DNA from: Gemmatimonadota bacterium
GTDB lineage: Bacteria > JAAXHH01
DNA length: 7,274 nt
Reading direction: 5' to 3'
NCBI GenBank assembly: GCA_026713285.1
Contig: JAPOOT010000427.1
Span: 1 to 7,274, forward strand
Of the stretch, positions 1 through 6,427 are shown in pieces; position 1 is the stretch's first letter, and each line of letters opens with the position of its first letter. The notes below the pieces were generated by a model that saw only the letters and a program-made list of their open reading frames with translations, was not told the origin of the DNA and did not search any database. The position numbers and the translations under genes are program-made.

Positions 1-9
1 CCCGGCCAC

Positions 10-1380
10 TTACTCCGCCGAACCGCGCCGGCCGGCTTCCACACGAAGGTCCCGGGAGAGCGCCCTGATCTCGGCCAGGTCCTGCACCATCTCGCTCCAC
101 CCGTACCACAGCGCATAGTCGGGATTGTTATGGAAGGTCCCCTGGAATGCCCGCATGCGGTGTTCCAGGTGCATCCTGAAGAGTCGCTGTTCGATCCTCG
201 AAGGCGCGTCGTGAAACGCCAGCAGGTCGGGATAGTCGTATGCGTAATGTTCCGGCCTAGCCAGTATCCCGTCCCGGTACAGCGCGGAGACAATGCGGAT
301 GGCCTCGGCCAGGAGGCGGTCGGTCTCGCGGATCATCCCATCGCCTTTTGCGAGTTCCGCCCGCACGAGGTTTTCCGAATGGCACTGCTCGCAGATGCCG
401 GTCATGCGGTCGCGCTCCCGCTGCCAGTCCTCCTGGGTCAGCCGGGCTACGTCGGCCTGCCTGACCACATCCAGTCGCGGGGTGGGGTTGCCGTCCGGGT
501 CCAGCACGCCAAGCGCCTGGAGGATCGTTGCCCGGTCCTCCGCCCACTGCGGGTCTTCCGGCATGGGAAGGCGGACGGCGAGGAAACCCCAGGCGGTCCG
601 CACGCCGTGGTCTCCCTCGGGCATGTGGCAGGTCTGGCAGGTGGGCGCCTGGGCATGCTCGGGCAGCGTGCCGTTCTGCTTGAGCAGGTGCCGCACGCCA
701 TGCTTGGAGGACGAGTACATCTCCCACTGGGGATGATCGAACCCCATGTGGCACGTCCTGCACGCCTGGGGCTCCCGGGCCTCCTTCACCGAAAAGAGAT
801 GGCGGGTATGGCATACGTCGCAGGACGACAGGCCGAACAGCCCGTCCTGCGCCTTGATCGTCTTGATCTCCTCCTCGCTCTTGAGGCCGATGCGGTGGCA
901 TCCGCCGCAGCCCTTCATGCCCTCGGTCAGCGCCATGGGCAGGAAGTGGGTCGTCGGCATGGCGTTCATGCTGGTCCACGCGAGGGCGTGCTTGCCCCCC
1001 GCGAACTGTTCCACCTGGATCGGATGGCACGTGGCGCACACTTCCGGAGTGGCGACGCCGGCCAGGGCCACGTCCTCCTCCGAGCGGTGATCGCCGCCGT
1101 GACACATGACGCAATCCACGCCGTTCGTGCTGTGGGTGCTGAGTTCCCAGTCTATTACGATGCCGGGCGTGGCATCCTGGTGGCAGGCCACGCAGTCGGA
1201 CGTGGCCCGGGGAGGATCGGCGGAGGGACCGCAGGCGGCAAGCGACAGCAAAAAGAATGATACTATGCAGTATGATGCGACGTTGTAAACAAGGATTGCG
1301 CGGCATACGCGGCACCTCGTTTTAGCAAGGAAGCGACTCCTGGAAAGCAGAGACGTCAGGCCACTGGGTTTCCGGTCCAT
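10..1380 (-). CDS. Octahaem c-type cytochrome, hydroxylamine oxidoreductase (HAO)-like lipoprotein
   Basis: Eight CxxCH haem c motifs are visible. Counting from the first possible ATG at 1392 they begin at residues 67, 94, 119, 162, 191, 211, 252 and 334, and about 120 haem-free, helical-looking residues follow. A hydrophobic stretch at 41-53 ends in a lipobox, LAAC, with Cys54 as the predicted lipidated residue, so the mature protein of about 407 residues should be membrane-anchored and face the periplasm. Eight haems, the segment after haem 7 (DH at 261-262, then WGFLAVR) and a C-terminal HNNPDY...WYG motif (421-431) resemble the HAO / octahaem reductase family, which interconverts hydroxylamine, nitrite, NO or hydrazine. 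The reaction cannot be read from sequence. The protein is shorter than classical HAO (mature form about 550 residues, from memory). I chose the ATG at 1380 because GAGG lies 6 bases upstream; the ATG at 1392 has no Shine-Dalgarno sequence. The gene follows the unknown gene at 1399-1800 closely. No NrfH/NapC-type quinol partner is visible. Octahaem tetrathionate reductase and octahaem nitrite reductase are alternatives. Confidence 0.88.
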   Translation of the reverse strand: MDRKPSGLTSLLSRSRFLAKTRCRVCRAILVYNVASYCIVSFFLLSLAACGPSADPPRATSDCVACHQDATPGIVIDWELSTHSTNGVDCVMCHGGDHRSEEDVALAGVATPEVCATCHPIQVEQFAGGKHALAWTSMNAMPTTHFLPMALTEGMKGCGGCHRIGLKSEEEIKTIKAQDGLFGLSSCDVCHTRHLFSVKEAREPQACRTCHMGFDHPQWEMYSSSKHGVRHLLKQNGTLPEHAQAPTCQTCHMPEGDHGVRTAWGFLAVRLPMPEDPQWAEDRATILQALGVLDPDGNPTPRLDVVRQADVARLTQEDWQRERDRMTGICEQCHSENLVRAELAKGDGMIRETDRLLAEAIRIVSALYRDGILARPEHYAYDYPDLLAFHDAPSRIEQRLFRMHLEHRMRAFQGTFHNNPDYALWYGWSEMVQDLAEIRALSRDLRVEAGRRGSAE

Positions 1381-1386
1381 CTTGTA

Positions 1387-1390
1387 CCTC
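1387..1390 (-). promoter_or_regulatory. Ribosome binding site deciding the cytochrome start
   Basis: On the minus strand GAGG sits 6 bases before the ATG at 1380-1378. The more upstream in-frame ATG at 1392-1390 overlaps this motif and is preceded only by a pyrimidine-rich stretch. The downstream ATG is therefore the likelier start. It lies 18 bases past the stop of the preceding gene. Confidence 0.5.
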
Positions 1391-1398
1391 ATGGAAGG

Positions 1399-1800
1399 TC
1401 ACTGCCGGTTTTCAACGGCTTTCCGCCGCACCTCTTCACTCACCAGAACGTCCGCTACGATTGCCACGATGTAGAACTTGCCTTCCAACAGGTGCTCGTT
1501 GCTGTAAATGGGTTCCAGTTTTATCCACCTTCGAAGGTTCAGGTTCCCCCGGACCGTGTTGTATATAATGTCATAAAACTTCTGCGTGTTGTCAAACACC
1601 CAGGCTTCCGTGAAAATGATCCAGAACCCGATCTCTTCGGGAATGCCGTCCCAGTCGTTTGCCACCGCCCAGTTTATCTCGATCGCCGGGTCGCTGTCGT
1701 ACTTTATGGACTTCGATTCCGTGCCCATGACGATGCGGATTTGCAGATCCATATCGTTGATCTGGTTGAGCACGCCGTTCACGTCCTCGATGATTGCCAT
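1399..1800 (-). CDS. Hypothetical protein, 133 aa, co-transcribed with the octahaem cytochrome
   Basis: I do not recognise this family. The 133-residue product has no signal peptide, no membrane segment and no cysteine, so it should be a soluble cytoplasmic protein that binds no haem c. It is acidic and rich in aromatic residues, with five tryptophans (W44, W50, W60, W67, W92) and alternating hydrophobic stretches (for example 57-69 and 108-120) that suggest an alpha/beta fold. Translation is well supported: AGGAG lies 5 bases before the ATG at 1800. The stop at 1399 is followed after 18 bases by the chosen cytochrome start (6 bases if the upstream ATG is used), so the two genes should share a transcript. 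A regulatory, chaperone or assembly role for the cytochrome is conceivable from position alone. The protein could equally be an unrelated small domain. Confidence 0.75.
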   Translation of the reverse strand: MAIIEDVNGVLNQINDMDLQIRIVMGTESKSIKYDSDPAIEINWAVANDWDGIPEEIGFWIIFTEAWVFDNTQKFYDIIYNTVRGNLNLRRWIKLEPIYSNEHLLEGKFYIVAIVADVLVSEEVRRKAVENRQ

Positions 1801-1805
1801 GTGCG

Positions 1806-1810
1806 CTCCT
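1806..1810 (-). promoter_or_regulatory. Ribosome binding site of the 133-aa hypothetical gene
   Basis: AGGAG on the minus strand, 5 bases before the ATG at 1800. This strong Shine-Dalgarno sequence supports the gene being real and the start chosen. Confidence 0.6.
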
Positions 1811-1865
1811 GGTGATGCGCTGGTTGTTGAATTGAATTCCAGTTGAAACCGCGGGTCGTTCGGAC

Positions 1866-1894
1866 CCCATATTCCTATACTGCCGTCATTGCAA
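1866..1894 (-). promoter_or_regulatory. Possible sigma70-type promoter for the hypothetical/cytochrome pair
   Basis: In the 157-base gap between the methyltransferase stop and the hypothetical gene, the minus strand reads TTGCAA (1894-1889), a 17-base spacer, then TATGGG (1871-1866). Spacing is ideal but the boxes match the consensus only partly. The leader would be about 60 bases. The rest of the gap (1801-1957) shows no gene and no clear terminator with a T-run, so read-through from the methyltransferase gene is also possible. Confidence 0.25.
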
Positions 1895-1957
1895 TCTAAA
1901 AAGTAAATCAGGTTGAACAGAACCGGAAGGTAAACCGAAAGGCCGGATCCTCATCCA

Positions 1958-2461
1958 TCATGGCCCCTCCCAGGGCCGTATCCTCGGAAACCAGCGCGGC
2001 ACGTTCGCCTTGTACAACCGGTAGGGTTCACCGAACCGGCGCTCGAGGCCCGGCTCCTCGTGAAACGGGAAGTAGATCGCGCACACCACGAAAAACACGC
2101 ACATCCAGGCCGCAAGGTGCCATGAGCCGAAGAGCAGGGCTTCGGCGCCGAGTATGAGCACCATACCCGCATTCATGGGGTTGCGCACGTGGCGATAGGG
2201 TCCGAGGACGACCAGCTTCTCGGGCGGGGCCCAAGGCGCTGGCGTGCCCTTCCCGACCCTGTCGAACAGCGCCATGGTCCAGGCGGCAAGGAACAGGCCG
2301 TCCACCGCCATGGCGATCCCGACCCAGAACCGGAACTGCGCGGGTTCCGCCGGCGACAACGCACCCGGCGAGTCCGACAATACCCACAGTATCACGCCCG
2401 GAACGTAGACCGTAGCAGCTGCCGGAAGGAGCAGGACGGCCTTCGCAGTAGTCCATCTCAC
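1958..2461 (-). CDS. Isoprenylcysteine/phospholipid methyltransferase-superfamily membrane protein
   Basis: The 167-residue product looks like a small integral-membrane SAM-dependent methyltransferase of the ICMT/PEMT superfamily. The family signature is clear in the C-terminal half: GPYRHVRNPM at about 87-96, a glutamate pair at 135-136 followed by a FGEPYRLYK segment, and VPRW at 154-157. These regions form the cofactor and carboxylate-binding part of characterised members. Hydrophobic segments lie near residues 6-28, 43-66, 86-108 and 112-130. The reading frame stays open upstream as far as 2653, but those 64 extra residues look non-coding and lack a Shine-Dalgarno sequence. The GTG at 2461-2459 has GAGGGGG 8 bases upstream and gives a normal family length, so I start there; an ATG at 2542 is the alternative. 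The substrate is unknown: bacterial relatives include proteins of unknown function as well as lipid methyltransferases. The gene diverges from an M48 peptidase gene. Confidence 0.8.
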   Translation of the reverse strand: MRWTTAKAVLLLPAAATVYVPGVILWVLSDSPGALSPAEPAQFRFWVGIAMAVDGLFLAAWTMALFDRVGKGTPAPWAPPEKLVVLGPYRHVRNPMNAGMVLILGAEALLFGSWHLAAWMCVFFVVCAIYFPFHEEPGLERRFGEPYRLYKANVPRWFPRIRPWEGP

Positions 2462-2469
2462 GCGGGAAA

Positions 2470-2476
2470 CCCCCTC
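2470..2476 (-). promoter_or_regulatory. Ribosome binding site supporting the GTG start of the methyltransferase
   Basis: GAGGGGG on the minus strand, 8 bases before the GTG at 2461. None of the upstream in-frame starts (ATG at 2542, ATG at 2623, TTG at 2653) has a comparable purine-rich motif, so this site decides the start. Confidence 0.45.
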
Positions 2477-2653
2477 GAACGATCCATAGTGTCCATTACG
2501 TACATTGGCCGTTATTCCATATGGCAGTCCTGTTGCACGCATGGGGCTGACCAAGTTCCGGCAGACCCGGCCCGGTCGACTCTTTCCGTCGCGGCGGCGT
2601 GTTTTTACGGGCGGGACACCCATGACGAAGGGGTAAAAAACGGTCGATGTCAA

Positions 2654-2695
2654 GCGTTAGTGCTTTCGCGACAGGTTCCCCGGCGGGACTAATGC
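2654..2695. repeat. Inverted repeat, 8-bp arms
   Basis: GCGTTAGT (2654-2661) pairs with ACTAATGC (2688-2695): seven Watson-Crick pairs and one G-T. The 26-base loop is long and no T-run follows, so this is not a standard terminator. It lies just upstream of the candidate promoter for the peptidase gene and could be an operator or chance. Confidence 0.3.
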
Positions 2696-2705
2696 GATAA
2701 AAGTA

Positions 2706-2734
2706 TTGCACACGTTTGTCATTCGTTGTACTAT
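2706..2734 (+). promoter_or_regulatory. Candidate sigma70-type promoter toward the M48 peptidase gene
   Basis: TTGCAC (2706-2711), a 17-base spacer, then TACTAT (2729-2734, four of six consensus bases). Transcription would start near 2741 and leave a leader of almost 200 bases. An overlapping alternative is TTGTCA (2716-2721) with TATTTA (2739-2744), also 17 bases apart. Confidence 0.35.
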
Positions 2735-2750
2735 ACGATATTTAAACGAA
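2722..2750. repeat. Inverted repeat TTCGTT...AACGAA over the candidate -10 region
   Basis: Perfect 6-bp arms, TTCGTT (2722-2727) and AACGAA (2745-2750), are separated by 17 AT-rich bases. The near-palindrome GTACTATAC (2728-2736) lies between them. The repeat covers the proposed -10 box, as an operator would. With 6-bp arms chance is not excluded. Confidence 0.3.
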
Positions 2751-2924
2751 CCGATGAACTTGAATCCTGCGATTTGAACTGGAACCTTGAGAATCCGCCG
2801 CGTATCTATTGGTTCACCACCAGGACCGGTTAACGATTCGGTACGGATACGTGGCAATCCAGCAGAATTGGACGGCTTTTGCGGGACCGCGCCTTAACGG
2901 CCAGACCCGTTCCGACACACCGCC

Positions 2925-2929
2925 GGAGG
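2925..2929 (+). promoter_or_regulatory. Ribosome binding site of the M48 peptidase gene
   Basis: GGAGG, 7 bases before the ATG at 2937. It is a textbook Shine-Dalgarno sequence and fixes the start. Confidence 0.7.
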
Positions 2930-2936
2930 ATAAAGA

Positions 2937-3878
2937 ATGCACAGTGCCGGGAATGATATTCCATTGGAAGGCGAGGGGACTCATACAGGCGGGCCGGACC
3001 GGGCTATTGACGATACGATCCGGCTAAACTGGCGAGAGAAGCTGGTTGAATTCGGCCCGGTGATGGCAATGGTCATGTGCGGCACGATGATGGGAACGTT
3101 CATCGTCATAGTTTCCCTGCTTGCCCTGCGCAGTACCTTCGAGGAGTTGGCCCCGGGATTCACGGAAGCCGGTTCGATTCCGTTCATCATCCTGGTCGTC
3201 GTGGCCGTGACCATCGGCAATACCTGTTCGTTCAGTTGCGCTCCCTACATCATACGTCTCTTCTTTCGGGGCTACGAGTTGAAGGACGAACGGATCGACC
3301 GCGGCCTGAAACGCTTGATAACCGTGACCGGGATGGACATAAGGACCGAAAAGATATACGCCATGAAGGGCAGGACGGCCAACGCCGTCGTGGCCGGCCT
3401 CTTCCGCAAGGGCCAGTACATCTTCTTTACCAAAACGCTCCTGGAGAGAATGAGCGAAGGGGAGATCATGGCGATCCTGGCGCACGAACTGGCCCATGCG
3501 CGACACCGGCACATGCCCAGGATGATGCTGGCCATCGTGCTATGGGCCCTCGGCGTCCAGGTATTCTTCTGGCTGATCGGCTTCCACGCCTACTTCCGGA
3601 CGATCGACGATTACTGGCAAATATGGGCAAATAGCGGAATAGCCATGGTGTATGTCTACCTGCTTATGTTCCTCGTCCTGTTCCCGCAGTCGAGGCGGCA
3701 CGAATACGAGGCGGACGCGACCGCCGCCCGGTGGGTGGGCATAAGCCAGTACAGGCAGGCCCTGTACCGGTTGCATCAATTGAACGACCAGCTGAAACCA
3801 CCGCGGAAGATCGCAGCGAAACTGGGCACCCATCCGACATTGCAGCAGAGGCTGGAGCGGGTGGGGAGGCTGGAATAG
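2937..3878 (+). CDS. M48 family membrane zinc metallopeptidase (HtpX/Ste24-like)
   Basis: The 313-residue product has the zinc-binding HExxH motif as HELAH at 183-187 (His183, Glu184, His187) and the downstream ExxxD motif as E256-D260, where Glu256 is the expected third zinc ligand. The M48-type surroundings are complete: EGEIMAILAHELAH before the zinc site and an SRRHEYEAD stretch after it. Likely membrane segments lie at about 40-63, 81-104, 196-217 and 234-250. The catalytic segment sits between the second and third, as in HtpX, so the active site should face the cytoplasm. HtpX peptidases cleave misfolded or damaged membrane proteins; Ste24 relatives cut CAAX proteins. Length is close to HtpX (about 290 residues), with a somewhat longer polar N-terminus of about 35 residues. 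The gene stands alone on the plus strand, diverges from the methyltransferase gene and converges with the permease operon. I call it M48 with confidence but do not assign it as the HtpX orthologue. Confidence 0.9.
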   Translation: MHSAGNDIPLEGEGTHTGGPDRAIDDTIRLNWREKLVEFGPVMAMVMCGTMMGTFIVIVSLLALRSTFEELAPGFTEAGSIPFIILVVVAVTIGNTCSFSCAPYIIRLFFRGYELKDERIDRGLKRLITVTGMDIRTEKIYAMKGRTANAVVAGLFRKGQYIFFTKTLLERMSEGEIMAILAHELAHARHRHMPRMMLAIVLWALGVQVFFWLIGFHAYFRTIDDYWQIWANSGIAMVYVYLLMFLVLFPQSRRHEYEADATAARWVGISQYRQALYRLHQLNDQLKPPRKIAAKLGTHPTLQQRLERVGRLE

Positions 3879-3904
3879 CGCTTGACCGGTGTTTTCTGCG
3901 TGCT

Positions 3905-3945
3905 GTCCGCGTATGTATGGAAGACTACAGGACGGGTATGCGGAC
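3905..3945. repeat. Inverted repeat between the convergent peptidase and permease genes
   Basis: GTCCGC (3905-3910) pairs perfectly with GCGGAC (3940-3945). Four further inner pairs (two A-T, two G-T) extend the stem to about 10, leaving a 21-base loop. The right arm abuts the permease stop codon. No T-run follows on either strand, so it is at best an atypical bidirectional terminator or a 3'-end structure. Confidence 0.3.
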
Positions 3946-5169
3946 TCACTCCATGTTCATCGCATCCACCGGGCTCAGTTGCGATGCCTTCAGGGCGGGA
4001 TAGATTCCGGCACAAAGACCTATTGCCAATGAAATCGCCAGCGACAGGAGGATATTGAAAACCGATGTCCCGGCCGTGAAAGTGAGGTCCAACACCTGAT
4101 TCAAGACAAACGAGAAAACCGAACCAAGGCCCAGACCCAGCGATATCCCCAGTAACCCCCCAAAAGCACTGATACCTATAGCTTCAAGCGTGAATTGATT
4201 CACGATATCGACGTGTCTGGCTCCTACTGACTTCCTGATCCCTATTTCCCGCCTTCGTTCCGTTACGGAGACCAGCATCATATTCATAATCCCGATTCCA
4301 CCCACCATCAGAGAGATTCCCGCCACGGCGGCAATCGCCGATTTAACGGCGTTTATCACACCTCCTATCTGGTCCATGGCGTTTTTTCCGCTGACTATGT
4401 CAAATCCGGGCGCATCACCATGGATTGTCTTCAAGGCTGCCTCGATGTCATCCACCGCAATTTCCATAACACTCGAATCCGCTACCTTGATGGTCAATAG
4501 GTCGAAACCTTCATGGCCAAGCATCCGTTTCTGGACCGTCGTTATCGGAACGAAGACCCGGTTACCCCAACTTTCATTGAAAACGGTCTTTGGCTTCATG
4601 ACGCCTATCACGGCAAATCTCTGACCATTCAGTTTCAGCTCCTTGCCGACCGGATTGATATCGTCAAACAGTCTAGCGGCCAGTTCATCGCCCAGTACAC
4701 ATACTTTTCGCCAGCGTTTGACGTCGCGGTCGGTAATGAATCGACCCGTGGAAACCGACCACTGGTACATGTCCGGGAATGAAGGTGTCGTGCCGTACAA
4801 CATCCCTCCATGCGACGTTTTCGCGTATCTGAGATCCACATTCAATGTCGCGGCAGGGACCAATTGGCGCACGACGCTCGATCTTCTCCCTATTTCCAGC
4901 ATATCCTGCCATACGAGATATTCGTAGTCCGGTACCGCCATCCAACGTCCTTCCCGGTTTACAAATCTCGATGGACTCACCCATACCATGGTGCCGCCGC
5001 GTACGGACTCGAATTCCTGCATCACCATGTCGTGAAGTCCTTCTCCAATCGCGATGATGCCGGTTACTGCGCCAATGCCGACCGCAATCCCCAGTAACGT
5101 CAGGACCGAACGCAGCCTGTAGTGAACGAGATTGGTAAACACCGTGTGGACATGGTGCGCTATAGACAT
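3946..5169 (-). CDS. MacB-like ABC transporter permease (MacB_PCD plus FtsX domains)
   Basis: The 407-residue product has the MacB/LolCE-type permease layout. TM1 is at about 20-42 (LLGIAVGIGAV), followed by a large periplasmic domain at 43-270 with the usual VLGDELAARLF and VGKELKLNGQRF elements. The C-terminal FtsX domain has TMs near 275-300, 330-356 and 367-392. The cytoplasmic coupling segment TERRREIGIRKSVGAR (303-318) and the terminal PALKASQLSPVDAM match the family closely. Such permeases undergo ATP-driven conformational change in the periplasm to push substrates (peptides, macrolides, siderophores, lipoproteins) onward. Unlike E. coli MacB the ATPase is not fused, and no ATPase gene is present here. 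The gene starts 22 bases after the adaptor gene, which points to a two-component MacA-MacB-like machine, and is last in its operon. I see no strong Shine-Dalgarno sequence; translation may rely on the upstream gene. The substrate cannot be deduced. Confidence 0.92.
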   Translation of the reverse strand: MSIAHHVHTVFTNLVHYRLRSVLTLLGIAVGIGAVTGIIAIGEGLHDMVMQEFESVRGGTMVWVSPSRFVNREGRWMAVPDYEYLVWQDMLEIGRRSSVVRQLVPAATLNVDLRYAKTSHGGMLYGTTPSFPDMYQWSVSTGRFITDRDVKRWRKVCVLGDELAARLFDDINPVGKELKLNGQRFAVIGVMKPKTVFNESWGNRVFVPITTVQKRMLGHEGFDLLTIKVADSSVMEIAVDDIEAALKTIHGDAPGFDIVSGKNAMDQIGGVINAVKSAIAAVAGISLMVGGIGIMNMMLVSVTERRREIGIRKSVGARHVDIVNQFTLEAIGISAFGGLLGISLGLGLGSVFSFVLNQVLDLTFTAGTSVFNILLSLAISLAIGLCAGIYPALKASQLSPVDAMNME

Positions 5170-5191
5170 AGACGACAGGGTCCGTAGAGGA

Positions 5192-6406
5192 CTATTGGTG
5201 TTTCGAATTCAGCGCGGCATGAACCGCTCTTGCATCCACCGCGATGTGTGCTCCAGGTTCGATACCGGACAGAATCTCCACGTTTTCAGTCGATTCAATA
5301 CCAATCTCGACTATGGAGGATTCCAAATATGCTTCCGGACATTTCGACATCCCAGGGTCCACCGAAGTACAACGATAAACCACGTACCGCTTGGTGGGCA
5401 CCGGTCCAGTCGATGCTGTATCCTTCTGTTCAGTGGCTATATTTACATATTCACCCATTTCCATGACGGAAGATGCAGGCGCCAGCAGCGAGCCTTCATT
5501 CTTCTCCAACACGATGTCTATATCGCAGGACATTCCCTGCTGCAAATCCAGCGATGGATTCGATATCACGATTTCGGCATCGAACGTTACAAGCGTACTC
5601 CCGGGCTTCCGCACACCGATAGGCGCCAACCGCTCAACATGTCCACGGTACACCGAGTCCGGGTAGGCATCGACACGAATCCGCACATCCTGTCCGGGCC
5701 TGACCCTTCCTGCGTCGATTTCTCCAACAGCCGATTTGACGATCATTCTGTCCGGATCGCCAATATGGAATATCTCCGTACCGCCGGTATAGGAAGAAGT
5801 ACCCGATGCTACGACCTCACCGGCCTCAACCGTGCGAGCAATGACGATACCGCTCAAGGGCGACACGATCCTCACGGCATCATGCGTAATGTTCGAATCC
5901 ACCTCAACATTCACCTTTAATTCCAGTATCTCAAGTTCAAGTTCCGCCATGTTGAGATTGTGACGGGCCTTGGTGTTTGCAATCCTTGCCTGATCGAATT
6001 CCGCAGGCGATATCAGAGATCTCTCATACAGTTCACGCTTTCTCTTAAAAGAAATCCCTTGTTCGGACAGATCTATTCGAGCGCCTTCAACCCTGGCGCG
6101 TTGACGGGACAACTGAAGGGACTGAGACGGATCCGGCTCAATCACGGCAAGGACATCCCCCTTTGATACCCTATCCCCTACATCGGCGTGAATATGCCTG
6201 ATTTCCCCGGATATGGTGGGTTTGACCATGACGGTCCTGACGAACTGGATTGTGCCTGTCTCCGCCAGTACCTCGGAGATCGATCCATGTTGGACCTGGA
6301 GTATTTGGAACGAGGCAACCCGGGCCGTGGAACTGTAAACAAAGTACAGAAGAACGGCTACGAGGATACATGCCGATACACAGGCAATGATTATCCGTTT
6401 TTTCAT
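5192..6406 (-). CDS. Periplasmic adaptor (HlyD/MacA-type membrane fusion protein)
   Basis: The 404-residue protein is anchored by one N-terminal segment (about 5-24, after MKKR) and is otherwise periplasmic. Domains follow the membrane-fusion-protein order: the first half of a lipoyl domain (about 58-91, with GDRVSKGDVLAVIEP), an alpha-helical hairpin (about 93-170), the second lipoyl half (about 178-200, with SPLSGIVIARTVEAGEVV), a beta-barrel (about 212-300) and a membrane-proximal domain ending in VEILSGIEPG (376-385). Such adaptors bridge an inner-membrane transporter and a TolC-type outer-membrane channel. No TolC gene is visible. It lies 21 bases downstream of the Yip1-like gene and 22 bases upstream of the MacB-like permease, its presumed partner. 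Unusually, the segment at about 330-362 is longer than normal and carries two cysteines, C346 and C356, which could form a disulphide. C294 is a further cysteine. The ATG has only a weak upstream GAAGAA motif. Confidence 0.9.
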   Translation of the reverse strand: MKKRIIIACVSACILVAVLLYFVYSSTARVASFQILQVQHGSISEVLAETGTIQFVRTVMVKPTISGEIRHIHADVGDRVSKGDVLAVIEPDPSQSLQLSRQRARVEGARIDLSEQGISFKRKRELYERSLISPAEFDQARIANTKARHNLNMAELELEILELKVNVEVDSNITHDAVRIVSPLSGIVIARTVEAGEVVASGTSSYTGGTEIFHIGDPDRMIVKSAVGEIDAGRVRPGQDVRIRVDAYPDSVYRGHVERLAPIGVRKPGSTLVTFDAEIVISNPSLDLQQGMSCDIDIVLEKNEGSLLAPASSVMEMGEYVNIATEQKDTASTGPVPTKRYVVYRCTSVDPGMSKCPEAYLESSIVEIGIESTENVEILSGIEPGAHIAVDARAVHAALNSKHQ

Positions 6407-6427
6407 GTCATTGGTGATTTCTTCGTA

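Larger units (their letters stand above)
2462..2936. other. Divergent intergenic region between methyltransferase and M48 peptidase genes
   Basis: About 475 bases lie between two divergent genes. I see no convincing gene here. Short open frames exist on both strands, but they have no family-like sequence, and none with a good ribosome binding site. The region contains a candidate promoter toward the peptidase gene and two inverted repeats, listed separately. The central part (about 2696-2765) is AT-richer than its surroundings, as expected for a promoter region. No clear promoter toward the methyltransferase gene was found. Confidence 0.6.

Noticed and set aside
130..1260. Long plus-strand open frame (376 codons) opposite the cytochrome gene
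   Set aside because: It is antisense to a gene with eight CxxCH motifs and a lipobox. High GC and the codon bias of the real gene keep the opposite strand open. The translation shows no family features.
257..1315. Minus-strand open frame (352 codons) in another phase of the cytochrome gene
   Set aside because: It is a GC-rich shadow full of Arg, Pro and Gly with no CxxCH pattern. The true frame is intact throughout, so no frameshift is needed.
1300..1316. CRVCR cysteine pair before the cytochrome signal peptide as a ninth haem site
   Set aside because: The fifth position is arginine instead of histidine, and the pair lies on the cytoplasmic side of the lipobox, in the part removed from the mature protein. 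It cannot be a haem c site.
2462..2653. Upstream extension of the methyltransferase frame to a TTG at 2653
   Set aside because: The extra 64 residues are polar and unlike the family. There is no Shine-Dalgarno sequence at the TTG or at the ATGs, whereas the GTG at 2461 has one.
2648..2653. Perfect TTGACA on the minus strand as a -35 box for the methyltransferase gene
   Set aside because: No -10-like hexamer occurs 15-19 bases downstream, so it does not make a promoter.
2657..2857. Minus-strand open frame of 66 codons in the divergent intergenic region
   Set aside because: There is no clear ribosome binding site and no recognisable domain. It overlaps the candidate promoter and repeats, so it is most likely non-coding.
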